From positions 1 through 64,000 of the forward strand of contig VCMS01000055.1 in NCBI GenBank assembly GCA_022539475.1: a stretch of 64,000 nucleotides of DNA, in the 5' to 3' direction. The position numbers and the translations under genes are program-made. Shown here piece by piece: positions 30,601 to 41,053 of the stretch. Under the pieces are notes generated by a model, which searched no databases, was not told the origin of the DNA, and saw only the letters and a list, made by a program, of their open reading frames with translations. This stretch comes from Gracilaria domingensis. Its lineage: Eukaryota; Rhodophyta; Florideophyceae; Gracilariales; Gracilariaceae. Position 1 is the stretch's first letter. Every line of letters begins with the position of its first letter.

Positions 30601-31488
30601 ATCAATACGCGGATGTTGAAGTCAACAAGAGTGTACATTCCGAAGGCAGCATCTCCATTACCAAGTCTTTATCTCCCTGGTGACAATCGTCTCTCACGTT
30701 CTTTGTCCTCCGAAGCATCTTTGCCATATCCAGGATTTCCATATCGTGGTGAGACACATGAGAGCACAGATGTCTACGGCTTTTTCCGATCATTGGACGG
30801 AGGATATGGAGAGCACATCGGGAATGCACCGATCCAAATGCCTGAAGCAAGTCGACTGATAGCGGATTGCGGAAAGATGACAGTGCTTGATCCATTACTA
30901 CGACGACTGAAAGCTGAAGGTCATAAGTGTTTGGTGTACTCACAATTCACCAGAGTGCTTGACATCCTGGAGGACTATTGCGGGAAGACTGGTTATAAGT
31001 TTGTCCGATTAGATGGTCAGAGCGCCCTAGCTGACCGACGCGACATCGTGGCGGAGTGGCAAACAAATGAAGAACTCTTCATATTCCTTCTTTCAACGAG
31101 AGCTGGGGGAGTAGGTCTGAACCTAACTGCTGCGGATACTGTGATCTTCTTTGACAGTGATTGGAACCCTACTCAGGACTTACAAGCGATGGATCGTGCC
31201 CATCGTCTGGGCCAGGAGAGACCCGTGACAGTGTACAGACTTATCACACAAGGCACCATTGAAGAAAGAGTTTTAATCCGGGCACAGCAAAAGAATCGCA
31301 TCAATGATCTTGTAATCAAGGGAGGGGGACTAACTACGGATACAGAAGAAAACAAGGAGACAGAATTAGATGATATTGCGGCCTTGCTGATGGGAGAAGA
31401 TGACGGTGGAGCTAAGTTAAACGAAGTCGAACTTCGTGACATGGCCCAGAAAGCTGTGGCTTTGGTTAAGGCTAACGGGCAAGGCTGA
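27670..31488 (+). CDS. INO80: INO80 chromatin-remodelling ATPase
   Basis: 1272 residues in a single exon, start context AAAATGCAC. A DBINO domain (about 200-330, with RNTIKPSEIAKMVKNRA and a KE/R-rich helix) is diagnostic of the INO80 catalytic subunit and binds actin-related proteins. The Snf2 ATPase lobe 1 has ADEMGLGKT (about 505), DEAQ (about 614) and LLTGTPLQN. Lobe 2 begins near 1080 and has RAGGVGLNLTAADTV and DRAHRLGQERPVTVYR. About 300 residues separate the lobes, the large INO80-type insertion that recruits RuvBL1/2. The enzyme slides nucleosomes in transcription and DNA repair. The usual long N-terminus is reduced. Confidence 0.95.
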   Translation: MHRSHRTHLYNRQHDGPPEDDEILTEDGPPANVVFETVLPQRADGSRSAIAPGALDHAGALRRACVDKRIARRVMKSSWLAEDDPMDSTKLIVCGTPLIIPVTFDDHCVLTAFERDLDRVEAKFRAGRKDKSIGGELGSIIIKKKPVKRPLGRKSFGRTPGNDIPNGSTKRQAIAAPPGEKNPKRVKEIEKPRKPIDYTIAYRNTIKPSEIAKMVKNRANTMTSHMRFAKGYATACAKESRKAAFRSVRVIDEAHRRARRIVRDVLSYWKKEDKERQEERKRLMARAQEHRKQEADEREAQRQKNKLKFLLGQSEAFSNFLKAKTKATAEADGRERAAEAKKKKQQGVTKDIDSITGAEDDEELRKMYEEKGRELLAIHRAQIEQFDTETRKKKNVAMEASEKAAANRAAAMESLDMNGVTDAEREMIEQIEAEKNGEPREQPTLVATTHPKSESEAKLAGSEKPEVAAVRQPTILNCKMKDYQLRGLAWLVSLYDQGINGILADEMGLGKTLQTISFLAYLCEKEDNWGPFLVVSPKATLHNWQQEVTKFCPPLKVLPYWGNKNDRNELRKYWSHKRMYRRDSEFQVCITSYETLTMDEKYFNRVKWQYLVLDEAQAIKNSNSSRWRALLQFPCRNRLLLTGTPLQNKLSELWSLLHFIMPTIFDSHAEFADWFAKDIEGHAQNNRVLDASTLSRLRTLLDPFMLRRVKRDVESEMPPKTEVHLPCSLSARQRQLYASIRANITPEELTRAIGQKGGTANENSERQSKLMNLVMQLRKVCNHPETFQRRVPQAPYQFQIPPPPTHVAPPPSVLIASNATAAPLDITLVCRSQLEIVAPRSLQLLEDNDAYLQHLIRQRYGAWVRSRIVGEMLRGSGNMSVIRLSGGISASEASDAFIHGALPWNWNSYGPSIDEELLRLQEVYFEGNSKVEDGGSGNREILTRPHRILMEPRGERLRRRKAHVVLSAFDRPSEMIAINTRMLKSTRVYIPKAASPLPSLYLPGDNRLSRSLSSEASLPYPGFPYRGETHESTDVYGFFRSLDGGYGEHIGNAPIQMPEASRLIADCGKMTVLDPLLRRLKAEGHKCLVYSQFTRVLDILEDYCGKTGYKFVRLDGQSALADRRDIVAEWQTNEELFIFLLSTRAGGVGLNLTAADTVIFFDSDWNPTQDLQAMDRAHRLGQERPVTVYRLITQGTIEERVLIRAQQKNRINDLVIKGGGLTTDTEENKETELDDIAALLMGEDDGGAKLNEVELRDMAQKAVALVKANGQG

Positions 31489-33335
31489 ATTTTTTTTGTT
31501 CTTTGGATTGGAAATTTACGAGACGTGTAGCTTAAAGGTACAACGGTATCTACCGATGGTAGGACGTTTGAAAAGGTAAAAACGGTTAACTTGTGTGAAC
31601 TGCGATACAAATTCGCAGGGGAAGATGTCTGATCAATATTCTATCGCGGCGAAAATTCGGTCAGGGGGATCGACAGAAGAAGTTGTACCAACGGTACGTG
31701 CGATGGCGTAGCCCCCTTGGACATTTGACGTTTCAAGCAATTCGTGTAATGTACAGTCATTCGAAACGGTGGCCAAAACGCGATGGTGAAAATGTTGTCA
31801 ACGACTGTAGATTAGATGTAACGTGGTATAACTTCTCTAGCAACTTTTTGTTGCTACTGCGAAAGGCGACATGGCAGTGCCCCGGTTTACCACAAGCGGT
31901 GAATGGAAGGCAAGAATTCTACAGCCAGTGCAGCTATTCAGCCGCTGGCTGACATGATAGGGATCGATTTGATGGCCACAATGGGGGAAGGCTGATCCAT
32001 GTCATGTGATGTGCCTGTCCGTGGTGCAGATGAATTTCCCCTCATGGAGGCCAACCGGATGTGCGTTTGACTCTCCACAAAAGTAGCAGAAAAGCTACTC
32101 CAAGGTTTAGCAACAGAGAGCGTCCTCTCCTAAAGAGGGCCAAGGACGTTGGCGGACAGCGGCAAAGGACGTGGTAGACACGTCCGTGGGCAGTTGTATG
32201 CCCCACCGCACCGCGTTGGCGACTTGTCAAGGAAATCGCTTTCGCATCGTATCGATGCAAGAGTAAGCTGGAATGGGAAGAGAGACTGTTTAAGTTACGA
32301 CGTTTGTAACGTTTATCGACAACATGAGAATCACCACAGCGACTTGGGAGGCAAGAGAAAGTGTTTCAAATCTGCATTGGGCAATTTGGTCATTGGGTGG
32401 GTAGGGTTGGCGGGGGGGTGCATTCACGTGAAGATCTTTATCGATGCGTAGATTCGGATCGACCGAAGTTGGAAGATTTTAGCTGAGAGGACGGTCGACG
32501 GTGGCAGCATGATATGCTAGGACGGGGGGGCATCAGTCGTTGCTTGGCGCGGTAGCACGTGCTCCGCGCCGGAATCATTGTTCGTTGGGGAGCCTGGTCA
32601 CGTGGTAAGTTCGAAAAAAGATATGCACATACGCACAATCAAGCGGGGGATAAGGGCAAAAACAACACGTTTACAAGGCGATATGCAGCGCAGTAGAACA
32701 CCACAGTGCTCGCGTTGGCGAAGCGTTAATCGAGTGCGGAGCGCAAGAAGGGGTGCAAGAAGGCGGTCATCGCTATGACGGGGATCGCGATGAGACGCAG
32801 GCCTCGGCCCTCCGCGAAGGTACAAAGGTACCGTTGCTATACACCGTCGGTACCGACGCCGGTAGCCCAGCGGCCCGGCAGATGCAAAGCGCGGCATGCA
32901 AAGCGTGGGGCGCGCAACGCCGCTTCGCGCGCGCACGGGGCGCGCGGCGCACGGCGGGCGGGCGGGACACGTCCGTCTGTCTGCTCGACGGCGGCACACG
33001 CAAAAGCGGCGCGCAGATATCGGCGCACGAAGCGGCCGGCGCGAAGCGGCACGCGCGCGCAGCGCGCGCCGCGTGGCCACGCGGCATCGCTTCAGTGGCG
33101 CATCTGCCGACGGCGAGATCGGCGCACGGCTGCCAGCGCGCGCCGCAACCGCCTCCGCACACACAGCGCGCGGCGCCCACATCCGCCTCCGTGCGCGCGC
33201 ACCGCTCACGCGCACGACCCGCCTCCCGTCGCCATTCGCGCTCAGCCGCGCCCGCCGCCTTCCGCGCCGCCTTCCGCCCCCCCCGCCCCACCCCCCCCCT
33301 CAACGGCAGCGCCCGCCGCATGGTGCCGCGCCGCC
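31489..33335. other. intergenic and GC-rich leader of the MYB gene
   Basis: 31489-32700 has no recognisable gene. From about 32880 the sequence is extremely GC-rich with GCGCGC runs and, from 33270, C tracts. The frame of the MYB gene is open back to 32775, but Arg/Ala/Pro-only content suggests leader, not protein. Confidence 0.5.
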
Positions 33336-36302
33336 ATGAACGCCCACCCCGACGCGCCGCCGCCTGCGCGCGCCGCCGCGGCCCCCGCCGCCGCCACCGC
33401 CTTCCCCACCCGCCCGCACGTCCTCTTCCAGTCAAAGCACCCCGCGCCTCCGCATCCGCCGCCCGCCGCCGCCACCGCGCTCGCTCATGCGCAGCATCCC
33501 CCAATGCCGCCACCACCGCGCCCGCCCGACGCCCCCGCGCCCGCCCCGCTTGCCGCCGCCCCTCCCCCCCCGCAGGATAAGCTGCATGCGCCCTACCTGC
33601 ATCGCCCCGTCGTCAGTCACGCGTCGTACTTGTATCCGCTCCACCATCAGATGATGACCCCCGTCGCGCACGTCCCCATCGGCGCCGCCCACTACGCGCA
33701 CCTGCCGCCGTCCATATGGCCCCCGCCCCACCAATACCCCCCACAGCACCTCCCCCACCACTCGGTCGTCGCCCACATGCAGCCGTCGTACTCGCTGCAG
33801 CACCCTCCTCCCGTCGCCTATACCTACGCACCACTCCACACCGCTCCGCTGCCTTCTATCAAACCGCCTCCCTCGCAAAATCCCTATTCCCATCACTCCA
33901 TTCCTTATCACATGCACCAGCACCATGTCTTGCACCAATCCAGCCTGCCGCCATCGCAACCGTCCCGCCATCAACATCCGAATGCTTCGGCAGCTCAATC
34001 CGCCTCCACTCCTCCTGAATTTACTTCAGCTCCAATTGCTCCTCCACCGGCCCCACTCCACCCGCCTGAGCCACCCAATGTCGCCGCGCCGCCCGTGAAT
34101 AATGTGGCCAAGCACGCTGCTGCGGCACAAATGTCGGCAACCCCGAAGCAAAAGTCCTCAAAAGAAAATGGGCGCACGTCCAAGGCCGCCGCCAATTCTG
34201 CTACCCCCACTCGCAAGCCCCGAAAACCGTACACCATGACAAAGACACGCGAGCTCTGGTCCCCCGAGGAGCACGCCCGCTTCGTGCAGGCGCTCAAACT
34301 ATACGACAGAGATTGGAAAAGGATTGAGACGTACATTGGTACCAAGACTGTCCTTCAGATCCGATCGCACGCCCAAAAGCATTTTGGTAAGGTTGCTAAG
34401 TACAACACTGGAGAGTACATTCCGCCTCCTCGACCGAAGAAACGCGCGGCTTTGCCATACCCGAGAACTCGAAACTCTAACGGCTCAAAACCAGTTGCAC
34501 CTTCCAGTGGAACGGCTAGTGATAGTGGCAACGGTAGTGAGAACGGTACTGGTAACGGGAGCGCTACAAATGGTAACAGCTCAGAAGGCTTTAGACCATC
34601 GGCCAACGGTACAGTTAGGCACGCAGAGCCCATCTTACCTCATCAGCCCACTTTGTCCCCTGTGCCTACGATACCGCATAGGCAAAAATGGGCCCCTAAT
34701 GGTTATGTTGCACCCGGAAACAAGGACCATCCGAATGGCACGAATTCTTTATACAAAGTGATGCCACCGAGCAAGCCGCACAACGACCAGGGCACTGCAC
34801 ATATTCACAACCTCGTTGATGCGTCGCAATCGCCAAATCCATCTGTTCCAGGATCGAGTTCACATGTGCCAAACGCAGTCAGTACTCGTGAAGATCAACG
34901 AGCACCAGTCCCGTATGTTTCGGCAGCCTACGAGTCAACTGACCGTCTCACCGCTCCCAATGACGGGCGAAGCCTCCGAAATGGTTACAATAGCGCAGGC
35001 AGGGTGCCGTCCGATATATCAAACCCTAACAGCTCTTTGCATGTGCTGTCCAACTGCGTTGATATGATGACGAGGGATGCCTTGCCGCCTCGCCAACCTG
35101 CTGTCGGATGGGCATCTGCAGCAGCTGCAAGAAGGGCTCATCGCGCAAAAGTGGTTCGCTCGCGTAAAAGTTCGAGGTCTTCTTCACCGAGACGAGAGAA
35201 GAATGATACGTCAAAGGGCGCTGTGCTAAATGGAAAGCATGGTACAGAGGCTGTCAACGGTGTGCTTCATTGTGCACCAAATCGTTCTTCCGTAGACTCT
35301 GGCAGGAAGAATGGCATCGTGCAAAACGGACGTTCGACTACCGCAGATAACATAGTGCAGAAACGGGAGAGAAGTCCGCCTATTGTTCAGACATACGAGG
35401 AGAGAAAGCAGGTTGGCCCACCGGATTCCCAGAGAAGTTCAGCAAACTCTTCGAACGGAAAGAGCATGATCAACGGTGAATTTAATGGGAATAACCGTCC
35501 AGCCGCCATTGAAACGGGTAACGGGTTGTCGTCTGGGGGAAGTGGAACCGGTATAAGCCCAGACAATAGCGACAGCGGTCTTGGTGATGATGAGCCTCGG
35601 TCGAGTAACGACGGAAGCGGCGATGATGGAAACAGATCCCGTGTGGCCAATGGGGACTGTTCTCCAACTGAACCGATTTCATCTAACTCTAGTAGGAACT
35701 CCTTGAAGCGGGGATCATCTATCAACCACTTGCTGTCAGATCCGAATACAGGAGTTGTGCAAAGTGAACGGTCCATCACCCCGACGGGAATGGGGGTGGA
35801 ACGTCAAGTACGTCAAAACTCCTCATTGGCGGTGGAGATGAGCAACGGATCTATGCAAAATTCAAGGCCATGTACAGGTGCGAAGGCTGAAGTTGCGCGA
35901 AAAGGGACAACATTGCGCAATTCGGAACCCGTACAGCAAACGGCAGTTGCGTTCCATCAGCCAATGTACATAGATTCGGAGAAGGAAGCGCCGGGAATTA
36001 GAGGGAATCAAGGCCATCACTTTCAAACAAATAGGGTGTTACTTCATGTGGATCACGACCTGAGCAAATGCCATCAAAATGGTCGTGTGAGTTACGGAGG
36101 TGTACCAGATGTTCGGAAGAAGAGACCCCGAAGTCCGCCCTCGATGAATCGGGCGGCTTGCCTCGAAGGTGAAGAAGAATACGCAAGGGATCGAAAAATA
36201 CAGCGAATGCGACAGTCGGGCGAGTCGCAATCGCTCCAGGCAGATTACGGAGGAAATGAAGGTATGGCAAGGCCAGCGAAAAATGGACCTCTGCGGCGGT
36301 AG
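33336..36302 (+). CDS. SHAQKYF-class single-MYB transcription factor
   Basis: 988 residues from the ATG at 33336. One MYB repeat (LWSPEEHARFVQALKLYDRD, then WKRIETYIGTKTVLQIRSHAQKHFGK, about residues 300-350) has the plant/algal SHAQKYF signature in the form SHAQKHF. This class includes clock and light-response factors (CCA1/LHY/REVEILLE) and others. The N-terminal 290 residues are Pro/His/Ala-rich; the C-terminal 640 are Ser/Asn/Gly-rich and disordered, with a DSGLGDDEPRSS acidic patch and basic KKRPRSPP near the end. The partner and target are unknown. The start is chosen because everything upstream is Arg/Ala/Pro GC noise. Confidence 0.85.
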   Translation: MNAHPDAPPPARAAAAPAAATAFPTRPHVLFQSKHPAPPHPPPAAATALAHAQHPPMPPPPRPPDAPAPAPLAAAPPPPQDKLHAPYLHRPVVSHASYLYPLHHQMMTPVAHVPIGAAHYAHLPPSIWPPPHQYPPQHLPHHSVVAHMQPSYSLQHPPPVAYTYAPLHTAPLPSIKPPPSQNPYSHHSIPYHMHQHHVLHQSSLPPSQPSRHQHPNASAAQSASTPPEFTSAPIAPPPAPLHPPEPPNVAAPPVNNVAKHAAAAQMSATPKQKSSKENGRTSKAAANSATPTRKPRKPYTMTKTRELWSPEEHARFVQALKLYDRDWKRIETYIGTKTVLQIRSHAQKHFGKVAKYNTGEYIPPPRPKKRAALPYPRTRNSNGSKPVAPSSGTASDSGNGSENGTGNGSATNGNSSEGFRPSANGTVRHAEPILPHQPTLSPVPTIPHRQKWAPNGYVAPGNKDHPNGTNSLYKVMPPSKPHNDQGTAHIHNLVDASQSPNPSVPGSSSHVPNAVSTREDQRAPVPYVSAAYESTDRLTAPNDGRSLRNGYNSAGRVPSDISNPNSSLHVLSNCVDMMTRDALPPRQPAVGWASAAAARRAHRAKVVRSRKSSRSSSPRREKNDTSKGAVLNGKHGTEAVNGVLHCAPNRSSVDSGRKNGIVQNGRSTTADNIVQKRERSPPIVQTYEERKQVGPPDSQRSSANSSNGKSMINGEFNGNNRPAAIETGNGLSSGGSGTGISPDNSDSGLGDDEPRSSNDGSGDDGNRSRVANGDCSPTEPISSNSSRNSLKRGSSINHLLSDPNTGVVQSERSITPTGMGVERQVRQNSSLAVEMSNGSMQNSRPCTGAKAEVARKGTTLRNSEPVQQTAVAFHQPMYIDSEKEAPGIRGNQGHHFQTNRVLLHVDHDLSKCHQNGRVSYGGVPDVRKKRPRSPPSMNRAACLEGEEEYARDRKIQRMRQSGESQSLQADYGGNEGMARPAKNGPLRR

Positions 36303-37358
36303 AGGATGAGTTCCTGTATAGACGTTGCTAGATCACGAGGGAGCACAGAAAGGCCCCACAAGAATAGCACGTGTTGTAGAGTACGTTCGATTGTTGACGA
36401 CAGACTTCAGACGGGGGGACGTCTGCTTATTTTCAGCAGCTCGGCGCAAAGCTGCATATATCTGATATCAGTGCTCAGAAATTTTGCCAATACCTGGCAG
36501 CAGAGTGACGGATGATTCATGTGACACACTCGGTTCAGTTCGACGGTGGGACTCGAGGCGAAAGCAAACAGAGGTTGGCGACTGATAGGGATAGAATTTT
36601 TCAAGTTTGACGACGAACTGCGAAACTATCGTGTAGTGAGCGTCTTACGATGACACCGAGTAGGGTAAACGAAAAAGTCCTTTCCGCAACCAGTTAGCCA
36701 AGCCGACAAGTGAGCAACTCACAACGGAAGCTTATGCGGAACGTTGCAGAACCAGCGACGGCACGTCGCTAGCGGATTGCGAAAGATGACCCAACTGCCC
36801 GCCCCTAACACATCCCGATAAGCATCGTGATGAAGATAGAAGTCAGTCAGGCCCGCAATCGTCGTCGATCGAAGAGGCGCTTCAACGGCGGTTCGTGTGA
36901 ACCGTCAGAGCACTTAAGCAGGACGGCGGCGGATGAAGTCAACGACACGGCGCTTAGGCGACGTGTCGCGCACGTCTCTCGTTGCAAAGTGTGCGGACGC
37001 TTTTGATGGGTGCACTCGACGAATCGGCGCCGCGTGTGCTCATTGGCGGATACAAAATGCATGGTGCAACTATTCAGCGGCCATGGGCCGACGCCATCAC
37101 AACACTACGCCGAGCACTTTTCGTCCTTTTCCGCGCAGGTTTCGCCTGTGGCCACGCGCGCGTGGTGCACATCGGTGTGTGTTCCTGCCTCTTTCTCGTG
37201 GAGTACGCACATGTGTTCCAGGTGAAAGACGTCGGGCGTGCTTGCCGCCTTGTCGAAGCTTTCGTCGTTCTCTTCGATATCAATTCTCTTTGCGGAGCGG
37301 AAAATAGACCCAGAAGTCTGTGGAATGGTCTGAAGCCTCGCACGGCGAAGATAGCATC
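36303..37358. other. intergenic, no feature recognised
   Basis: Downstream of the MYB gene and promoter of the DUF3067 gene. Short ORFs only; no promoter motif is clear. Confidence 0.4.
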
Positions 37359-38093
37359 ATGCAGCGTTCACCCCGTTTTGCATTTGTACCAATAGCACAG
37401 GGCTCCTTTATCACTCGCTCCTACCCGAAGTGCGCGAAATGTTCGAGAACAGCGTCTACGATAAACACCTCGAGACGTCTTACCGTTCGTGCCTCAGATG
37501 AGAAATTTGACGTTGAGGAATTCAAGCGAAGCGAACAACTCAGAATTGATCAAATGCGCTCTAGGTTGGAAGGTTTGTTCGGAGCGGACGAGCAGCAACT
37601 CGGGTGGGACGGTAACCAAACTTTTGACGGAGAGGCGTTGCGAGCCGTTGTCAGACAGCGTTGGGGGGTTGAGTATGACGTTCAGCCACAGAAACGAGGA
37701 GAACGAGTTTATGTACAGGTATGTTCAAGCTCTTTCTCTTTCCACCCCTTTGGAAGCATGCATGTGTACTCACTGTCTTAGGGTAGATTATGTGGAGATA
37801 TTTTGAACAACAGAGCTTTTACATGGATGAGTATGACTTTGCTTGTCATTGTGAAGCTGTTGCACAATTGCTGCGCAAATGGGGAGCTGTAGACTACTTT
37901 TGCGATTACATCGCATCTACGAAGAAAAGACGTAAGCTATGCATTTGTTTCACGAAGAAATCTTGTTAACTGGTACTAACTGCTTTCATACAATGTGTTT
38001 GAATTGCGATCAGCTGTGGTTGGCATTACAATCAACATTCCTATCCCTGGAGTTGATGCGTCTACTGCAGCGTTTGAAGAGGCGAGTGCGTGA
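37359..38093 (+). CDS. plastid DUF3067 protein (three exons)
   Basis: Exons 37359-37718, 37787-37931 and 38014-38093; introns of 68 and 82 nt with GTATGT/TAG and GTAAGC/CAG ends. The join keeps frame and gives 194 residues. The core reads RQRWGVEYDVQ, RVYVQ-IMWRYFEQQSF, AVAQLLRKWGAVDYFCDY and STKKRP-VVGITINIPIPGV. This matches the DUF3067 family, shared by cyanobacteria and plastid-bearing eukaryotes. The N-terminal 50 residues are Arg/Ser/Thr-rich with Cys, a likely transit peptide. Function in the family is unknown. Each intron interrupts the conserved domain, so the single-exon reading would truncate it. Confidence 0.88.
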
Positions 38094-39119
38094 ATGAGAC
38101 TCAGGTGGTATAATGTATGTTTTCCATGATGTAGACTGCAATAATTTGTTCTTTGTTTTGATTTGTGGGGATATGAATGTCTTCTCTTCCTTCTTCGTTA
38201 GCCAGCCATAGTCTTGCCTAAAGAACGAAAAAGATGTTCAAGGTTTGTAACAAAATTTAACCCTCTTCGTCTAGTGTATTATCATGACTGCTCCTGAAGC
38301 ACAATATACTCTTGCAAGGAGAGCAATCCCACTGCCGCCGTTGGACTTGGACTAGCACTTGTTATCCCTGCAGAAACTCTTCATTCTTTTCCGGTGTATT
38401 CTGAAGCCCTGGAGATAAGATCTTCTTTGCTAGACGATGGCAAATCTTCCCTTATGACGCCACGCAAATAGAATGAGGAACTCATATCATGCACTGTATA
38501 GTGTCCTGAATGCGGCAGTGTCTATAATCTTGACTGACGTTAACGTAATTACAAGTCCCACGACATGACGTTCTTGACTCAGTGCCTTTGCTGCATGCAG
38601 CATCGAATGTTAGCTACAGTGTGTCGTTCATAACTTTGAACAATCGATGCTGATGATGATGATTATCATCATGATGATCATGATCATAGCGAGAGGAGCG
38701 GAACGAACTATCGAGTGGCATTTGGGAAGAGGAAGAGGGTGATTTAGCGGGGTCACGTCGTACCTACAGAGTACGAGATTCTCTCTACTAGAGATCTTGA
38801 GATTGACAATCTAAAAAGATGAGCTTTCCACGAATTCAGTAGAAATTCGGCATGTTTGTCCCTAATTCAAAAAGAGAGAGCCCTATTTCTGGAATGATTG
38901 ATCACCATTGCTGTAGTTTTTTAATCGATGCTGAGTTTGCTACAGAACCTTCAGGCAGTTCCCGCATGGTCTGCGGAACTCGAATCAATGCTGCTCAGCT
39001 GTTGACCCCTTCCTGGCTCTATTGTGATATAGCTCTTTCTATATCGCCGGACTTTGTCGCGGAACGGAAGACGAGTAGAACTCAAGAACTTTCAGTCACT
39101 TTCGAAACGTCAGCCAACT
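38094..39119. other. intergenic with a small (ATG/ATC)n repeat
   Basis: A TGATGATGAT...ATCATCATGATGATCA simple repeat with dyad symmetry lies at 38651-38686. No gene recognised. Confidence 0.5.
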
Positions 39120-40139
39120 ATGAAAGGTTCATATGTTTTCAGCTTGATCATTCTTGGGATTGCTCTTTGTGGTACACCTGCGCGTGCCCTGAACTTCAAG
39201 ATATCTCCGAAGGAAACTTTGTGTTTCCATGAAATCACCCATAAAGGTAAGGCAAAAAGACCCATGGCGAAGCGAAACAGTTGAGACGGAGGCGAAAGCA
39301 CGCGTATTCAGAGGTTTGCAATATGCATTCCCTCTAAAAGACGAGGTGATGGCTTATCACAGTCTCTCGACTTTCAAAATTTTCAGCATCCTGAAGACCG
39401 AGGCTAACCAAATATGGTGGTATGAACTTATCAGGCAATAAGGTTCTTGCGTTTTTTGACGTTCTTTCATGGGGATATGGCGCTTATGTTTACTTGCACG
39501 TAAATGCTCCGAGTGGGCGTGAGATTCAGAAGTTTGAAGCTCAAAGCGAAGGACGCGTTGAGTTCGTTGCTTCTGAAGATGGTGAGCACAGTTTCTGTTT
39601 CAAGAATGCGTATACTGAGACAGAAGTATCATTTTGGGTGAACACCGAGACCGATTCTGCACTTTCCGATGTTGCCAGAGAAGGTAAGTGTATTTCGTTT
39701 CTTCGTATGCAACTTTCTATCAATGCGATCATACATTTTCGCAGAATGTCGTAGAGCGATTGAAGCTAACCGCCATTTCATCCTCTCTTAACATCACATC
39801 ATGCCCGTAGAACACGTGAACGACATGGTGTACAGCGTTGAGAAGCTTAATTCTCTTGTTAGCGCTGCGAGAGTGGATCTCGAAGCCTTCAAGGCCAGAG
39901 AGCACCATCACCGAGAGAGTAAGTTCGCACATTGACCCACTACGCCATTGTCTTCTTTCATTATCTAGTAGAGAATGTACGCTAACAGTGATCCTTGATT
40001 GACTTCTCTGACAGCTGCGGATAAGAACAGAAGAAGAGTCACCTTCTGGGCGATCGTTGAATGCCTTCTCATACTCGCTGTGGCTGGCGTTCAAATCATG
40101 CGCATTCGCAACTTCTTTGAATACAAACGCATGGTTTAG
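39120..40139 (+). CDS. p24/TMED family cargo receptor (four exons)
   Basis: Exons 39120-39246, 39435-39683, 39811-39918 and 40015-40139; introns 188, 127 and 96 nt, all GT-AG, giving 202 residues in exact frame. Residues 1-23 are a signal peptide (SLIILGIALCGTPARA). A GOLD domain with the two conserved Cys follows (ETLCFHEI and EHSFCFKN), then a coiled coil (VNDMVYSVEKLNSL) and a membrane helix (VTFWAIVECLLILAVAGVQ). The short cytosolic tail IRNFFEYKRMV has the FF coat-binding motif. p24 proteins cycle between ER and Golgi in COPII and COPI vesicles. The exon 3 acceptor at 39809-39810 is used; an earlier AG at 39743-39744 would give an early stop. Confidence 0.93.
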
Positions 40140-41053
40140 GACCTATTCTGCGGTACAGGGCAAAGAAATTCGGTATCAAGGTTCGTGTGAAAACAATGAC
40201 TGGCTTCAGAAAGAATTGCAGTGAGGAAGCGAACGCAATTATGCATTAACAACACGGGCGCTGCCCACGTGCAACTGAGTTTTGTCTTGTTTTGCTCAAT
40301 GCTTCGTGGAAGTCAGAATAATACTAGTCTGAGGCACAACCTGAGGCATAACCGAGCGCGAGAATCCCTGAACTCGTTATGTTTCAAGATTTAGTGAGAG
40401 AATGCTTACACAATTAAACGACAGAAACTGTGTTAACTACAACTTCATCATTACAATCACAATTCTCAAGACTAGATCTTGCTGAAGTAGATCGAAGATA
40501 AGTCGGTCTTGGATTTCTTCTGGTCTCAACCGCGCTGATTTCTGTTTGGTGGGATGAAGCTGAACTTACGTAATGAAAGTGTTCTTTCCAGCTTTCCAAT
40601 AGACCTTGAAGTTGCAGCTTCACAGCTATCATATTAGAACCCCTCCCTTGGGGCCTCATGTTCACAACAATCATAGTGGGCTCCTCCCATAAATAGGGTG
40701 TTAAAGTTCTCGGCATCTCTTTCAGACATTTTCGTCATCTTAGTCAGCTCGAAAGTTCTAACTTTGATTTCTTCTATCATTAGTACTTCGAAGCTCTTTA
40801 TTTCTCGGCACGTTTGCAAAGATGCATCGCAAAGGGCAATGTGGCGCAGTAGACTTTCTTGACACCTGTTCCTCATTCGCAATTCAATTTCCTTTGCTCA
40901 TACTTCTAGTGTTAGTTACAATGATTTCGAGCGGAACAGTTAGTTTAGAGATAACCTGATAAGCATGGAAGCCATCAGATGCTGTTCGGATAGACCAGAC
41001 CTGAGACTGATATCGTGAAAGACTATCAATGTCAATGGATTTCCCTTATAATT
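40140..41053. other. intergenic, possible but unsupported small spliced gene on minus strand
   Basis: Minus-strand ORFs at 40882-40634 and 40716-40414 overlap, and one ends near a GTAAGT. I could not build a frame-consistent model, so nothing is called. Confidence 0.3.

Noticed and set aside
32775-33335. N-terminal extension of the MYB ORF
   Set aside because: Arg/Ala/Pro-only translation of GC-rich leader; the ATG at 33336 is the first plausible start.
39744-39790. Earlier acceptor for p24 exon 3
   Set aside because: Use of the AG at 39743-39744 gives a stop after 15 codons; the later AG restores the conserved coiled coil and membrane helix.
40414-40882. Overlapping minus-strand ORFs with a possible GTAAGT donor
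   Set aside because: No acceptor restored a convincing frame, and no motif was found.
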